NCBI RefSeq assembly: GCF_031844705.1
Contig: NZ_CP134609.1
Location: 7,812,001-7,876,000, forward strand
Origin: Streptomyces sp. ITFR-16
Lineage (GTDB): Bacteria; Actinomycetota; Actinomycetes; Streptomycetales; Streptomycetaceae
DNA: 64,000 nucleotides
Reading direction: 5' to 3'
Shown piece after piece: positions 1 through 8,977 of the stretch. Under the pieces are notes generated by a model, which worked only from the letters and a program-made list of their open reading frames with translations, did not search any database and had not been told where the DNA came from. The translations under genes and the position numbers were made by a program. Numbering within the stretch: position 1 is the first letter of the stretch; each line of letters starts with the position of its first letter.

Positions 1-1
1 G

Positions 2-1288
2 TACGGGACGGCCGGAGCGGCGGCGCTGCTGGCCGGGGGCCCGCTGACCGGCTGCGCCTCGCCGGCCCGCGCCGGTGAGGCCTCCGCGCTGAAGGTCTGG
101 GACCTGTTCCAGGGCGGCGACGGCATGCTGATGGACGAGATGATTGCGGCCGTCTCCCGGGGGCCCCACGGTTTCGACGTGGACCGGACGATCCTGGACT
201 GGGGGCCCTCGTACTACACGAAGCTCGCCATGTCGGCGGCCGGCGGCCGGGCATCGGACGTGGCCGTCCTGCACCTGTCCCGCCTGGCCGGATACGCCCC
301 CGGCGGCCTGCTCGACCCCCTCGACCTGGACCTCCTGGCCGAATTCGGCGTGGCCGAGAAGGACTTCGCCCCCGCCGTGTGGAAGCGTGCCCAGCACCGG
401 GGCACGGTCTACGCAATCCCCCTGGACGTACACCCGTTCATCGTCTTCTACGACAAGGACGCCGCCGACAAGGCCGGTCTGCTCGACCCGTCCGGCCACC
501 TCGCACCGATGGGCTCGCCCGAAGCGTTCCTGGACGCCGGGAAGAAGCTCGCCGAGGTCACCGGCAAGTCCGGGGTCCTTTTCGGACACGTCACCGACAC
601 GGCCCAGAGCTGGCGCCAGTTCGCCGCGCTGTACGCCCAGACCGGCGCCTCCTTCACCCTCCCCGACGGCGGCCCGCCGAAGATCGACATCGACGCCGCG
701 GTGAAGGTCGTCAGCTTCATGAAGCAGCTCTTCGACGGCCGCACCAACCCCAACAACCTCGACTACAACGGTGCGATGGCCGCCTTCATGGACGGCCGCG
801 GCGGCATGATCATGGCGGGGGAGTGGGAACTGCCGACGTTCCGCAAGTCCGGCATCAAGCACCTGGGGGCGGCCCCCTTCCCGCAGGTCTTCGACCGGCC
901 GGCCGTCTACGCCGACTCGCACAGCTTCGTCACCCCGCACCAGGACGACCCCGACCCGGCCCGCCGCCGCGAGGCCCACCGGTACATCGCCGAGATCGTC
1001 AAACAGAGCCTGACCTGGGCGAGCGCCGGACACATCCCCGCCTTCCTGCCGGTACAGGCCCGCCCCCAGTACGCCCGGCTCGACCCCCAGTCCTCCTACG
1101 CGGCCGCCGGCGAGATCGCCGTACTCGACCCGCCGAACTGGTTCGCCGGCGCCGGCGGCAACTTTCAGAACCGCATGTGCCAGCCGCTCCAGTCGGCGCT
1201 GCTCGGCAACACCTCCGCCGAGAAGGCGGTACGGCAGATGGTCCGGGAAGCGGACACCCTGCTGCGCCGGCCCAACCCGGTCGCCTGA
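2..1288 (+). CDS. ABC transporter sugar-binding lipoprotein (5' end outside window)
   Basis: Extracellular solute-binding protein of the carbohydrate (family 1) type that would deliver a sugar to the two permeases encoded next. The reading frame is open from base 2, so the true start lies before the window. The first visible residues carry a hydrophobic stretch ending in a lipobox (L-T-G-C), the mark of a membrane-anchored lipoprotein. The internal ATG at 125 would remove this signal and is rejected as the start. Gene order (binding protein, two permeases, glycosidase, all plus strand) indicates one transport and hydrolysis operon. The substrate cannot be read from the sequence; the downstream family 2 hydrolase suggests a beta-linked glycoside. 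Confidence 0.9.
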   Translation, partial: YGTAGAAALLAGGPLTGCASPARAGEASALKVWDLFQGGDGMLMDEMIAAVSRGPHGFDVDRTILDWGPSYYTKLAMSAAGGRASDVAVLHLSRLAGYAPGGLLDPLDLDLLAEFGVAEKDFAPAVWKRAQHRGTVYAIPLDVHPFIVFYDKDAADKAGLLDPSGHLAPMGSPEAFLDAGKKLAEVTGKSGVLFGHVTDTAQSWRQFAALYAQTGASFTLPDGGPPKIDIDAAVKVVSFMKQLFDGRTNPNNLDYNGAMAAFMDGRGGMIMAGEWELPTFRKSGIKHLGAAPFPQVFDRPAVYADSHSFVTPHQDDPDPARRREAHRYIAEIVKQSLTWASAGHIPAFLPVQARPQYARLDPQSSYAAAGEIAVLDPPNWFAGAGGNFQNRMCQPLQSALLGNTSAEKAVRQMVREADTLLRRPNPVA

Positions 1289-1310
1289 CGACAGCCGAAG
1301 GAGCCGCATC

Positions 1311-2249
1311 GTGACCACCACCGCGCCCGCCGGAACCACGGCACCAGCGCACCAGCCCCCGTCCGACACCACAGCCGCGCCCCGGCGCCGCCTCTCCCTG
1401 ACGGGCGGCGGCGGGCTGTTCGTCCTGCCCTTCCTGGTGTTCTTCGGGCTCTTCCTGGTCTGGCCCGTCGTCCAGGGCATCTGGATGAGCCTCACCGACG
1501 CCTCGCTCAGCCTGCGCGACACCGAATTCGTCGGCTTCGCCAACTACACCGAGGCGTTCGGCGACCCCGACGTCTGGAGCAGCCTCGGCAACACCGTCTT
1601 CTTCACCGTGATCTCCTGCGTACCGCTCGTCCTGGTGGCCCTGGCCATGGCCCTTCTCGTCCACAGCGGCCTCGCCGGCCAATGGGTGTGGCGGCTGGCC
1701 TACTTCGCCCCGTACCTGCTCCCCGTCACGGTGGTCACACTCATCTGGACGTGGCTCTACCAGCCCGACATCGGCCTCGGCAACCAGCTGCTGACGTCCC
1801 TGGGCATGGAGCCCGTCGGCTGGCTCTCCGACGAGTCGGTGGCCATGTGGTCCGTCGCGGCCCTCACCGTCTGGTGGACCGTCGGCTTCAACTTCCTGCT
1901 CTACCTCGCCGCCCTGCAGTCCCTGCCCGTCACCTACGACGAGGCCGCCGCCCTCGACGGGGCCGGCGCCTGGCGGCGGCTGTGGTCCGTCACCCTGCCC
2001 CAGCTGCGCCACACCACCGTCCTCGTGGCCATGCTCCAGGTGCTCGCCTCGCTCAAGGTGTTCGACCAGATCTACATCCTCACCAAGGGCGGCCCCAACG
2101 GCTCCACCCGGCCGATCCTCGAGTACGTCTACGACGTCGGCTTCACCGGATACCGGCTGGGCTACGCCTCGGCGGTCAGCTACGTCTTCTTCGCGATCGT
2201 CATCGTCATCTCCGTCGTGCAGCTCCGCTTCTTCCGTCAGGAGGGCTGA
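1311..2249 (+). CDS. Sugar ABC transporter permease, MalF type
   Basis: Integral membrane subunit of a carbohydrate ABC importer (312 residues, GTG start). The N-terminus is a short Thr/Pro/Ala-rich cytoplasmic tail followed by about six hydrophobic helices. The permease EAA loop, which contacts the ATPase, is visible as 'YDEAAALDGAGAWRRLW' near residues 205-225. It starts 22 bases after the binding-protein gene and ends 2 bases before the next permease, so it is co-transcribed with both. No ATP-binding subunit is present in the operon; in Streptomyces such importers commonly use the shared ATPase MsiK, which is an inference here. Confidence 0.92.
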   Translation: MTTTAPAGTTAPAHQPPSDTTAAPRRRLSLTGGGGLFVLPFLVFFGLFLVWPVVQGIWMSLTDASLSLRDTEFVGFANYTEAFGDPDVWSSLGNTVFFTVISCVPLVLVALAMALLVHSGLAGQWVWRLAYFAPYLLPVTVVTLIWTWLYQPDIGLGNQLLTSLGMEPVGWLSDESVAMWSVAALTVWWTVGFNFLLYLAALQSLPVTYDEAAALDGAGAWRRLWSVTLPQLRHTTVLVAMLQVLASLKVFDQIYILTKGGPNGSTRPILEYVYDVGFTGYRLGYASAVSYVFFAIVIVISVVQLRFFRQEG

Positions 2250-2251
2250 CC

Positions 2252-3151
2252 GTGTCCGCCGTCTCCACCCCCGTCCGCCGACCGCGCCGGCCACGCCCCG
2301 AGCAGCCCGGGTCGCCCCTGCTGCTCGGCCACGGACGGCTGCCCCGCGTGCTCGCCGGAACCGCGCTGACCGTCTTCGCCGCCGCCTGGCTGCTGCCCCT
2401 CCTCTGGGCGGTCGCCACCTCGGTGCAGAGCGAGCAGGACGTGATGAAGTCGGGACTGTCGCCGTTCAAGGGAGCCTTCACACTCTCCGCCTACCGGCAG
2501 ATCCTGGACCGAGGCAACGTTCCGACCTGGGCCTTCAACAGCGTCCTGACAGCCGCCCTGGTCACCGCGCTCACCGTCGCCGTCTCGACGCTCGCCGCGT
2601 ACGGATTCTCCCGGGGCACTTTCCGGGGCAGGCGCACCCTCCTCGCCCTCACCGTCGCCGCGATCATGGTCCCGCCGCAGCTGCTCATCGTCCCGCTCTT
2701 CGAGCAGATGACGATGTTCCACCTGGTCGACACGTACGCGGCCGTCATCCTGCCGCAGGTCGTGGCCCCCATGATGGTCTTCATCCTGAAGCGCTTCTTC
2801 GACGGGATCCCCCGCGAACTGGAGGACGCCGCCCGCATCGACGGGGCCTCCGAACTCCGGGTCTTCTGGTCGATCGTGCTCCCGCTGTCCCGCCCGATCG
2901 TCTCGGCCGTCGCGATCTTCGTCTTCATCGGGGCCTGGAACAACTTCATGTGGCCCTTCATCGTCACCAACGACCCGGACCTCATGACGCTCCCGGTGGG
3001 CCTCGCCACCGTCAAGGACGCCTACGGCATCCAGTACGCCCAGTCCATGGCATCCGCCCTCCTCGCGGCGCTCCCGCTGATCGTGATGTTCCTCCTCTTC
3101 CAGCGCCGCATCGTCAACTCCGTCGCCACCACCGGCCTCGGCGGCACCTGA
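2252..3151 (+). CDS. Carbohydrate ABC transporter permease, MalG type
   Basis: Second membrane subunit of the importer (299 residues). The GTG at 2252 is chosen because it follows the previous stop by 2 bases and places a basic, Pro/Arg-rich leader before the first hydrophobic helix; an upstream in-frame extension overlaps the MalF-type gene in another frame and is not real. The EAA loop is visible as 'LEDAARIDGASELRVFW' around residues 190-206, the usual place in MalG-type permeases of about 280-300 residues. It pairs with the preceding MalF-type protein and the lipoprotein to form one importer. Confidence 0.92.
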   Translation: MSAVSTPVRRPRRPRPEQPGSPLLLGHGRLPRVLAGTALTVFAAAWLLPLLWAVATSVQSEQDVMKSGLSPFKGAFTLSAYRQILDRGNVPTWAFNSVLTAALVTALTVAVSTLAAYGFSRGTFRGRRTLLALTVAAIMVPPQLLIVPLFEQMTMFHLVDTYAAVILPQVVAPMMVFILKRFFDGIPRELEDAARIDGASELRVFWSIVLPLSRPIVSAVAIFVFIGAWNNFMWPFIVTNDPDLMTLPVGLATVKDAYGIQYAQSMASALLAALPLIVMFLLFQRRIVNSVATTGLGGT

Positions 3152-3221
3152 CCCCACCCATTCCCCGTCCCGCGCGCCGGCCTCCCGGCCGGCCGCCCCC
3201 ACCATCCAGACTGGAGCCCCT

Positions 3222-5045
3222 GTGCACACCCCCTCCGTCCCCCGTCCGGAGTACCCGCGACCGCAGTTCGTCCGTCGCGACTGGCTCAACCTCAACGGGA
3301 CCTGGCAGTTCGAGACCGACCAGGGGGACAGCGGCCTCGAACGAGGACTCCTCGACCGCGACCTCACCGGCGAGATCCTCGTGCCCTTCGCCCCCGAGTC
3401 CGCACTGTCGGGCGTCGGCGACACCGACTTCCTGGAAGCCGTCTGGTACCGCAGGCGCTTCACCCCGCCCGCCGAATGGGCCGGCCGGCGGGTGCTCCTG
3501 CACTTCGGCGCGGTCGACCACGACACCACCGTCTGGGTGGACGGCACCGAAGTGGTGCGCCACCGGGGCGGCTTCACCCCCTTCACCGCCGACCTCGGCG
3601 ACCTCGCCCCGGCCGGCCGGGAAGTGGAGATCACCGTCCGCGCCCGCGACCCGAAGTCGGGCCCCCAGGCCCGGGGCAAGCAGGCGACCCAGTACGCCAA
3701 CCACGACTGCAACTACACCCGGACGACCGGCATCTGGCAGACCGTCTGGGCCGAACCGGTCCCGGAGACCCACCTGCGCCGCCCCCGCATCACCCCCGAC
3801 CTGGCCGGCGCCGCCTTCTCCCTCGAACTGCCCCTCTCGGCCAACCGCCCCGGCCACCGCGTACGCGCCGTCCTCAGCGACGAAGCGGGCGAGGTCTGCC
3901 GCGCCGAGGCGCGCGCCGACCTGGACCTGGCACCGCGCCTGCACCTGGCCCTCCCGCACGACCGGCGCCGCGAGTGGAGCCCCGAGGACCCCTTCCTTTA
4001 CGGCCTGCGGCTCGAACTCCTGGACGCCGCGGGCGAAGCGGCCGACACCGTCGAGAGCTACGCGGGCCTGCGCGCCGTCGGCATCCGGGGCAGGGCGGTG
4101 CTCCTCAACGGCCGCCCCCGCTTCCAGCGCCTCGTCCTGGACCAGGGCTGGTACCCGGACGGACTGATGACCGCCCCCTCCGACGAGGCCCTGGTCCGCG
4201 ACATCGAACTGGCCATGGAGGCCGGCTTCAACGGGGCCCGCCTGCACCAGAAGGTCTTCGAGGAGCGCTTCCTGTACCACGCCGACCGGCTCGGCTACCT
4301 GGTCTGGGGCGAGTTCGGCGACTGGGGCTGCGAGACCGGCGGGTCCTCGGGCGACAACCAGCGGCCCGACGCCTCCTTCGTCGCCCAGTGGCTCGAAGCC
4401 GTGGAACGCGACTACTCGCACCCCTCGATCATCGGCTGGTGCCCGCTGAACGAGACGTACCAGAAGCTCCACGACCGCATCACCCAGCTCGACGACGTGA
4501 CCCGGGCGATGTTCCTCGCCACCAAGGCCATGGACACCTCCCGCCCGGTGGTCGACGCCTCCGGCTACTCCCACCGGGTCCTGGAGACGGACATCTACGA
4601 CTCCCACACCTACGAGCAGGACCCGGCCGCCTTCCGCGAGCTCGTGTCCGGACTCGCCAAGGGCGAGCCCTTCGTCAACGCCTACGAGAACGGCGCCGCC
4701 TACTCGCAGCCGTACCGGGGCCAGCCGTACTTCGTCAGCGAGTTCGGCGGGATCTGGTGGGACCCGGAGGCCGCAGCAGAGCAGTCCGGCAGCGACCGCA
4801 CGGTCTCCTGGGGGTACGGCGACCGGGTGCGCACCGAGGACGAGTTCCACGAGCGCTTCGCCGGGCTCACCGGCGTGCTGCTGGAGGATCCGGAGATGTT
4901 CGGCTACTGCTACACCCAGCTGACCGACGTCTTCCAGGAGCAGAACGGCGTCTACCGCTTCGACCGGGGCACGAAGCTGGACGTCGCCCGCGTCCGGGAG
5001 GCCCAGCTGCGGCCCGCCGCGATCGAGGGGCCGCACGCCGGCTGA
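3222..5045 (+). CDS. Glycoside hydrolase family 2 (beta-galactosidase/beta-glucuronidase-like)
   Basis: Cytoplasmic retaining glycosidase (607 residues, no signal peptide), likely acting on the sugar brought in by the importer. Layout is that of family 2: N-terminal jelly-roll sugar-binding domain (about 15-180, with 'LNLNGTWQFETD'), immunoglobulin-like domain (about 185-285), then the TIM barrel. The acid/base is probably Glu411 in 'CPLNETYQ' and the nucleophile Glu507 in 'FVSEFGG'. GTG start at 3222 is preceded by 'ctggag'. About 70 bases separate it from the permease stop. It is much shorter than LacZ, closer to beta-glucuronidase or small beta-galactosidases; family 2 also contains mannosidases, so the exact substrate is open. 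Confidence 0.9.
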   Translation: MHTPSVPRPEYPRPQFVRRDWLNLNGTWQFETDQGDSGLERGLLDRDLTGEILVPFAPESALSGVGDTDFLEAVWYRRRFTPPAEWAGRRVLLHFGAVDHDTTVWVDGTEVVRHRGGFTPFTADLGDLAPAGREVEITVRARDPKSGPQARGKQATQYANHDCNYTRTTGIWQTVWAEPVPETHLRRPRITPDLAGAAFSLELPLSANRPGHRVRAVLSDEAGEVCRAEARADLDLAPRLHLALPHDRRREWSPEDPFLYGLRLELLDAAGEAADTVESYAGLRAVGIRGRAVLLNGRPRFQRLVLDQGWYPDGLMTAPSDEALVRDIELAMEAGFNGARLHQKVFEERFLYHADRLGYLVWGEFGDWGCETGGSSGDNQRPDASFVAQWLEAVERDYSHPSIIGWCPLNETYQKLHDRITQLDDVTRAMFLATKAMDTSRPVVDASGYSHRVLETDIYDSHTYEQDPAAFRELVSGLAKGEPFVNAYENGAAYSQPYRGQPYFVSEFGGIWWDPEAAAEQSGSDRTVSWGYGDRVRTEDEFHERFAGLTGVLLEDPEMFGYCYTQLTDVFQEQNGVYRFDRGTKLDVARVREAQLRPAAIEGPHAG

Positions 5046-5055
5046 CCGGTCCGAG

Positions 5056-5096
5056 GACGAGGGTGCCCGATCCCGCACGGGGCGGGCACCCTCGTC
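5056..5096. terminator. Bidirectional hairpin terminator
   Basis: A perfect 14-bp inverted repeat (arms 5056-5069 and 5083-5096, 13-base loop) sits between the stop of the hydrolase and the stop of the convergent sialidase-type gene. It lacks a long T-run, as is usual for Streptomyces terminators. Confidence 0.75.
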
Positions 5097-5105
5097 TCCC
5101 GTGTC

Positions 5106-6809
5106 TCAGAGCCGTTCGAGCCGCCAGAGCTGCGGCTGCCGGCCGTTGCACGTCCACTGCTGGACATTGGCCCCCGCCGTACGGGAGCCCTGCGCGACGT
5201 CCAGGCACTGCCCGGCGGACTTCACCACAAGGCGGTAGTAGCCCCGTCCGGCGTTCTCCAACCGCCAGTCCTGCGCCGGCTGGGCGTTGCAGTTCCACTG
5301 GCGGACGTTCGCACCGGGGGTGGCGGAACCGTTCTCCACATCCAGGCAGAGGCCGCTGTTGCGCCCGGTGAGCGTGAAGTCCCCGCCCCCGCGCGCCCGC
5401 AGGGTCCACTCCTGCGGGCCCAGGCCGTTGCAGGTCCACTGCTGGACGTTGCCGCCTGCGGCACGGGAGTCACCGGCCACGTCCAGGCAGTGACCGCTGT
5501 TGGTGTTCACCAGCCGGTACAGCGCCCCGTCCGCGACTCCGGCCGCGTCCCCGCTGCCGGTGACCGGGCCGGTGGCCACGTACGGACGGCAGACGCTGCC
5601 GTCCCAGTCCGTCGCGATCTCGAGCACCGTACGGCCGTCCGCCGAGGGCAGCAGCGGTGAGCTGTAGTTGGGGCAGTAGGTCGCGGTCGGTGCCGTGACC
5701 CGTACCGGGGCCTCGATCTCGTACCACGGACCCGTGCCGTTCTCCGTGTTGGCGAGGATGGTGCGCCCGCTGTCCGCCGCGGGCGTGCCGTCGCGGTTGA
5801 GGAGCTGCTGGCCGACGAGCAGGATCCGGCCGTTCGGTCCACCGCCGGGCGCGGGCGCCCAGGCGATGGTGGGCGCGGCGCGGAAGTACTTGCCGTCCAC
5901 GGTCTCCGGGCGGAACCCCAGCGAAGCGGGGTCGCCCCAGTCCCACCCGTCCGCAGAGGTGCGGTAGTGCACCACGCACTGGTACTGGCCGCCGGGATTG
6001 CAGATCTCATAGCTCATGAAGTACGTGCCGTCCGGCAGCTTGCGCACCACGGGCATGCCCGGCCGGTCCGGTTCCCAGGCGCCGGCCACCGTGTTGCGCC
6101 TGTCCTGCCAGTTGACCCCGTCGTAGCTGCGGGCCGCGGCGAGCTTCTGGTTGTGGGCCGGGTCCGTCTCGTCGGCGTAGTGGCAGACGAGCGCGCCGTC
6201 GGCGGCCACGGAGAACTCCGGCTCCCACAGCCCGCCCGTCCCGGCGGCGGTGGCGCACGAGGACAGGTAGGACCAGGTGCGGCCCACGTCGCCGCTCTTC
6301 CAGATGCGCAGGGCCATGCGCCGGTCCGGTTCGTCCTGCCCGGCCGAGGCCGCCCACAGCAGCGTTCCCGGGGGCAACGCGCCGACCTGGCGGGGCAGTT
6401 CGAACAGCGTGGAGCAGCACAGCCCCTGCCCGCCGGCCGACTCCGGGTCGGCGACCCTGCCCACCTGCCGGAAGGTCGCTCCGGCGTCGGTGCTCTCATG
6501 GATGGCGCCGACACCGTTGTCGCCGTCGAACGTCACGACGCTCGCCAGCACCCGGCCGTTGGCGGCTCCGCTGTGCTCGAGCCGGATGGCCCGGGGATAG
6601 AGGCCGGTCCCGCTGCCCAGGGGCGTGCCGGTGGCCGAGACGGAGGCGACGGGGGATGCGGGCGAGGCCGCCGCCGGCCCGAGCGACAGGCCCAGCATCG
6701 TGGCCAGATCCGCGACCACGGCATACGCCGCCCACCGGGCACGGCGGCGTCCGGGGGAGACGGGTTGACTTCCGGGGCGGGGCGTTCGATGTAAGAAGAG
6801 CGAGAGCAC
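5106..6809 (-). CDS. Secreted sialidase-fold protein with C-terminal ricin B-type lectin
   Basis: Predicted secreted beta-propeller glycosidase or glycan-binding protein (567 residues). GTG at 6809 is chosen because it has a good ribosome site (GGGAAGG) and gives an N-terminal signal (Arg-rich region, hydrophobic stretch, 'AAASP' cleavage). The middle (about 60-430) shows Asp-box-like turns ('STDAGATF', 'KSGDVGRTW') of the sialidase/BNR superfamily; the last about 130 residues are three repeats with the QxW signature ('QQW', 'RQW', 'QQW') and 'CLDV', a ricin-type lectin. Related propellers include sialidases and exo-arabinanases, so the substrate is not assigned. A longer frame upstream overlaps the ArsR gene and is artefactual. 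Confidence 0.85.
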   Translation of the reverse strand: MLSLFLHRTPRPGSQPVSPGRRRARWAAYAVVADLATMLGLSLGPAAASPASPVASVSATGTPLGSGTGLYPRAIRLEHSGAANGRVLASVVTFDGDNGVGAIHESTDAGATFRQVGRVADPESAGGQGLCCSTLFELPRQVGALPPGTLLWAASAGQDEPDRRMALRIWKSGDVGRTWSYLSSCATAAGTGGLWEPEFSVAADGALVCHYADETDPAHNQKLAAARSYDGVNWQDRRNTVAGAWEPDRPGMPVVRKLPDGTYFMSYEICNPGGQYQCVVHYRTSADGWDWGDPASLGFRPETVDGKYFRAAPTIAWAPAPGGGPNGRILLVGQQLLNRDGTPAADSGRTILANTENGTGPWYEIEAPVRVTAPTATYCPNYSSPLLPSADGRTVLEIATDWDGSVCRPYVATGPVTGSGDAAGVADGALYRLVNTNSGHCLDVAGDSRAAGGNVQQWTCNGLGPQEWTLRARGGGDFTLTGRNSGLCLDVENGSATPGANVRQWNCNAQPAQDWRLENAGRGYYRLVVKSAGQCLDVAQGSRTAGANVQQWTCNGRQPQLWRLERL

Positions 6810-6966
6810 AGGCTTCCTTCCCTGGGGGCACGGAGGCGTGACAGGGGGACCGCGGCACGAGCCGCGGCTGTCATCGCTTCGGATCTGCGCAAGGGCGAGG
6901 CGCTTTGACGTCAGTGGTGCACGGGGGCGTACGGGCCTGCTGGCGGCGCCACAGTAGAGCCGCATG

Positions 6967-6978
6967 TACATCGATGTA
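6967..6978. promoter_or_regulatory. Candidate LacI-type operator before the sialidase-type gene
   Basis: A perfect 12-bp palindrome, TACATCGATGTA, with the central CG typical of LacI-family operators, lies about 158 bases upstream of the sialidase-type gene in the divergent intergenic space (6810-7082). A related half-site occurs within that gene's first codons. No LacI regulator is encoded in this window. Confidence 0.45.
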
Positions 6979-7048
6979 AACAGGCGTGCACTCCCGGACG
7001 CCCCGCGTCTTTGGCGGCCGCAGGGGTGCGACCCGGGCGAATCCCCTT

Positions 7049-7080
7049 GCGCAATGGTCAAGAATCGTTGACCATTGCGC
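7049..7080. promoter_or_regulatory. 13-bp perfect dyad, candidate ArsR operator
   Basis: Arms 7049-7061 and 7068-7080 are perfect inverted repeats separated by six bases. The dyad ends two bases before the ATG of the ArsR-type gene, so a bound dimer would block both promoter and start. It leaves no room for a ribosome binding site, suggesting a leaderless message. Confidence 0.75.
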
Positions 7081-7082
7081 GC

Positions 7083-7619
7083 ATGCCTACCGATGATCTC
7101 CCCGAGGCGCTGCACGTCACCACCGACGAGCAGCTGCGCGCGGTCTCCAACCTCACGCGCCACCGCATCATGGCCGTGCTCCGCTTCGAACCCGCGACGA
7201 TTACGCAGATCGCCGAGCGCGTGGGTCTCGCGAAGGGGAGTTCCAGCTACCACGTACGGCTGTTGGAACGGGCCGGCCTGGTCAAGGTGGTGCGGACGCG
7301 GAAGGTGCGGGGGGTCACCGAGCGGTACTACGCGATGGCCGCCCGGTCGATCGTGCTGCCGGATCCGGGCGAGGGCGGTCCGGACCTGCTGATGCGGCAT
7401 GCGGTGGCGGACCTGGAGGCGGCGCCGGAAGCGGAGCGGCACGTACGGATGGCGCATCTGCGGCTCACCGAAGAGCAGTTCGCGGAGCTGGGGCAGCGGC
7501 TGGAGGCATTGGCGGACGAGTACCGGGAGCTGTCGGACCCGTCGCTGCCGGACGCGTCGCTCGTCTTCGCACTGTTCCACCCCGCATCGCGCGAGCAGGC
7601 CGAAGGAGACGCCAAGTGA
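7083..7619 (+). CDS. ArsR-type winged-helix regulator
   Basis: DNA-binding repressor (178 residues) with an N-terminal helix-turn-helix of the ArsR superfamily: 'HRIMAVLRFEPATITQIAE' followed by the recognition segment 'AKGSSSYHVRLLERAGLV' (about 20-70). The C-terminal half is helical and probably senses a ligand or dimerises. The ATG at 7083 is chosen because homologous sequence begins there and the palindromic operator stops just upstream; earlier GTG candidates would translate the operator. It overlaps the following transporter gene by four bases, so the regulator probably controls efflux by that transporter. The ligand is unknown. Confidence 0.88.
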   Translation: MPTDDLPEALHVTTDEQLRAVSNLTRHRIMAVLRFEPATITQIAERVGLAKGSSSYHVRLLERAGLVKVVRTRKVRGVTERYYAMAARSIVLPDPGEGGPDLLMRHAVADLEAAPEAERHVRMAHLRLTEEQFAELGQRLEALADEYRELSDPSLPDASLVFALFHPASREQAEGDAK

Positions 7620-8917
7620 CATCGGATGCGGGCAAGTTGCCGACCGGATTCGGACGGCTGTGGACGGCGCAGACGGTGTCCTCGCTCGGTGACGGGGTGT
7701 CCCATGCCGCGCTGCCGCTGCTCGCCCTGACACTGACACGGGACCCGATGGCGCTCGCCGTCGTCACGGCCGCCGGAACGCTGCCGTGGCTGCTCTTCGG
7801 GGTGCTCGGCGGTGCGCTGGTGGACCGCTGGGACCGTCGGCGCACGATGTGGGTCATGGACGCGGCGCGTGCGGCGCTGCTCGTGATACCGGCGGCAGCG
7901 GCCGTCCTGGACGCGCTGAGCATTCCGCTCCTCGCGGCCGTCGCCTTCCTGCTCGGCCTCGGCGGACTCTTCTTCGACACGGCCGCGACGGCCTACCTGC
8001 CCGGTCTGCTCGGCCGCGAACCCGCACTCCTGGAGCGCGCCAACTCTCGCTTGCGCGGCGCCCAGACCGCCATGTCCGGCTTCGCGGGGCCGCCTGCGGG
8101 CAGCGCCCTGCTCGCGCTCGGGCGAGCCGTCCCGCTGCTCGCCGACGCGGTGTCCTTCGCCCTGTCCGCGCTGCTCGTACGGTCGCTGCCGGCCGCGCCC
8201 CGGCCCGTACCGCAGGCCCGTGAGTCGCTGCTGCGACAGGCACGGGCCGGCGCCGCGTACGTCTTCCGGAACCGGTTGCTGCTCGGGCTCGCGCTGCGTC
8301 CGGCGGTCGGGAACATCGCGTTCCTCGCCGTGGAGACCGTCCTTGCCCTCTTCGCACGAGAACGCCTCGGCATCGGTACCTTCGGCTTCGGGCTGCTCCT
8401 CACGGCGGAGGCCACGGGCGGCCTGCTCGGCGCGGGCATCGCCTCCTTCCTCGGCCGACGACTGGGCACCGGCACCGCGCTGACGTGCACGGCGGCGGCC
8501 GAGGGGCTCGCCATCCTCGGCCTCGCCGCCGCTCCCGACCCGTACGTCGCCGGTCTCGCGCTCGCCGTCTGCGGAGCCGGCATGGGCGCCACGATGGTGC
8601 TCGGCCCCTCACTCCGGCAGGCGATCGTCCCCGCCCGGCTGATGGGCCGGGTGGCCTCCACCTCCCGCATGCTCGCGATGTGCGCCGCCCCGTTCGGCGC
8701 CCTTCTCGGCGGCTGGCTGGCCACCGCCTACGACGTACGCACCCCGCTCTACGCCGCCGCCGGCCTCCTGCTCACCATGACGGCGGTCACCTCGACGATG
8801 ACCAGCAACCGTCAGGTCGAGGCGGCGCTGCGTGCCGCAGCGCCGGCCGATGAGGCACCTCACCCAAAGTCCTCGGATCCCGTTCGGGCCGACGCCGGTC
8901 AGGCTTCGGGTGCGTGA
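7616..8917 (+). CDS. MFS transporter (efflux type)
   Basis: Major facilitator superfamily permease (433 residues) with about 12 hydrophobic segments; the loop between helices 2 and 3 contains 'GGALVDRWDRRRTM', the MFS motif A equivalent. The GTG start overlaps the ArsR stop as GTGA, giving translational coupling. The ArsR/MFS pairing is common for drug or metabolite efflux in actinomycetes, but the substrate cannot be deduced. The C-terminal tail is hydrophilic. It ends directly before a strong hairpin. Confidence 0.88.
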   Translation: MTSDAGKLPTGFGRLWTAQTVSSLGDGVSHAALPLLALTLTRDPMALAVVTAAGTLPWLLFGVLGGALVDRWDRRRTMWVMDAARAALLVIPAAAAVLDALSIPLLAAVAFLLGLGGLFFDTAATAYLPGLLGREPALLERANSRLRGAQTAMSGFAGPPAGSALLALGRAVPLLADAVSFALSALLVRSLPAAPRPVPQARESLLRQARAGAAYVFRNRLLLGLALRPAVGNIAFLAVETVLALFARERLGIGTFGFGLLLTAEATGGLLGAGIASFLGRRLGTGTALTCTAAAEGLAILGLAAAPDPYVAGLALAVCGAGMGATMVLGPSLRQAIVPARLMGRVASTSRMLAMCAAPFGALLGGWLATAYDVRTPLYAAAGLLLTMTAVTSTMTSNRQVEAALRAAAPADEAPHPKSSDPVRADAGQASGA

Positions 8918-8918
8918 T

Positions 8919-8954
8919 CCGGGCCGCATGCGCGACGATGCGCATGCGGCCCGG
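8919..8954. terminator. Bidirectional hairpin terminator
   Basis: Perfect 15-bp stem (8919-8933 with 8940-8954) and six-base loop, two bases after the MFS stop and 24 bases before the stop of the convergent kinase gene. Confidence 0.8.
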
Positions 8955-8977
8955 CGCCTGTGCCCCGCGCCGGTCCC

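Noticed and set aside
999..2294. Long minus-strand frame over the first ABC transporter genes
   Set aside because: Asp/Gly/Glu-rich composition typical of antisense shadows of high-G+C genes; strong coding signal is on the plus strand.
3114..5078. 654-residue minus-strand frame over the family 2 hydrolase
   Set aside because: Antisense shadow with no recognisable domain; the hydrolase frame is complete with catalytic residues.
6810..7739. N-terminal extension of the sialidase-type frame to 877 residues
   Set aside because: It runs antisense through the ArsR gene and its promoter; the GTG at 6809 has a ribosome site and signal peptide.
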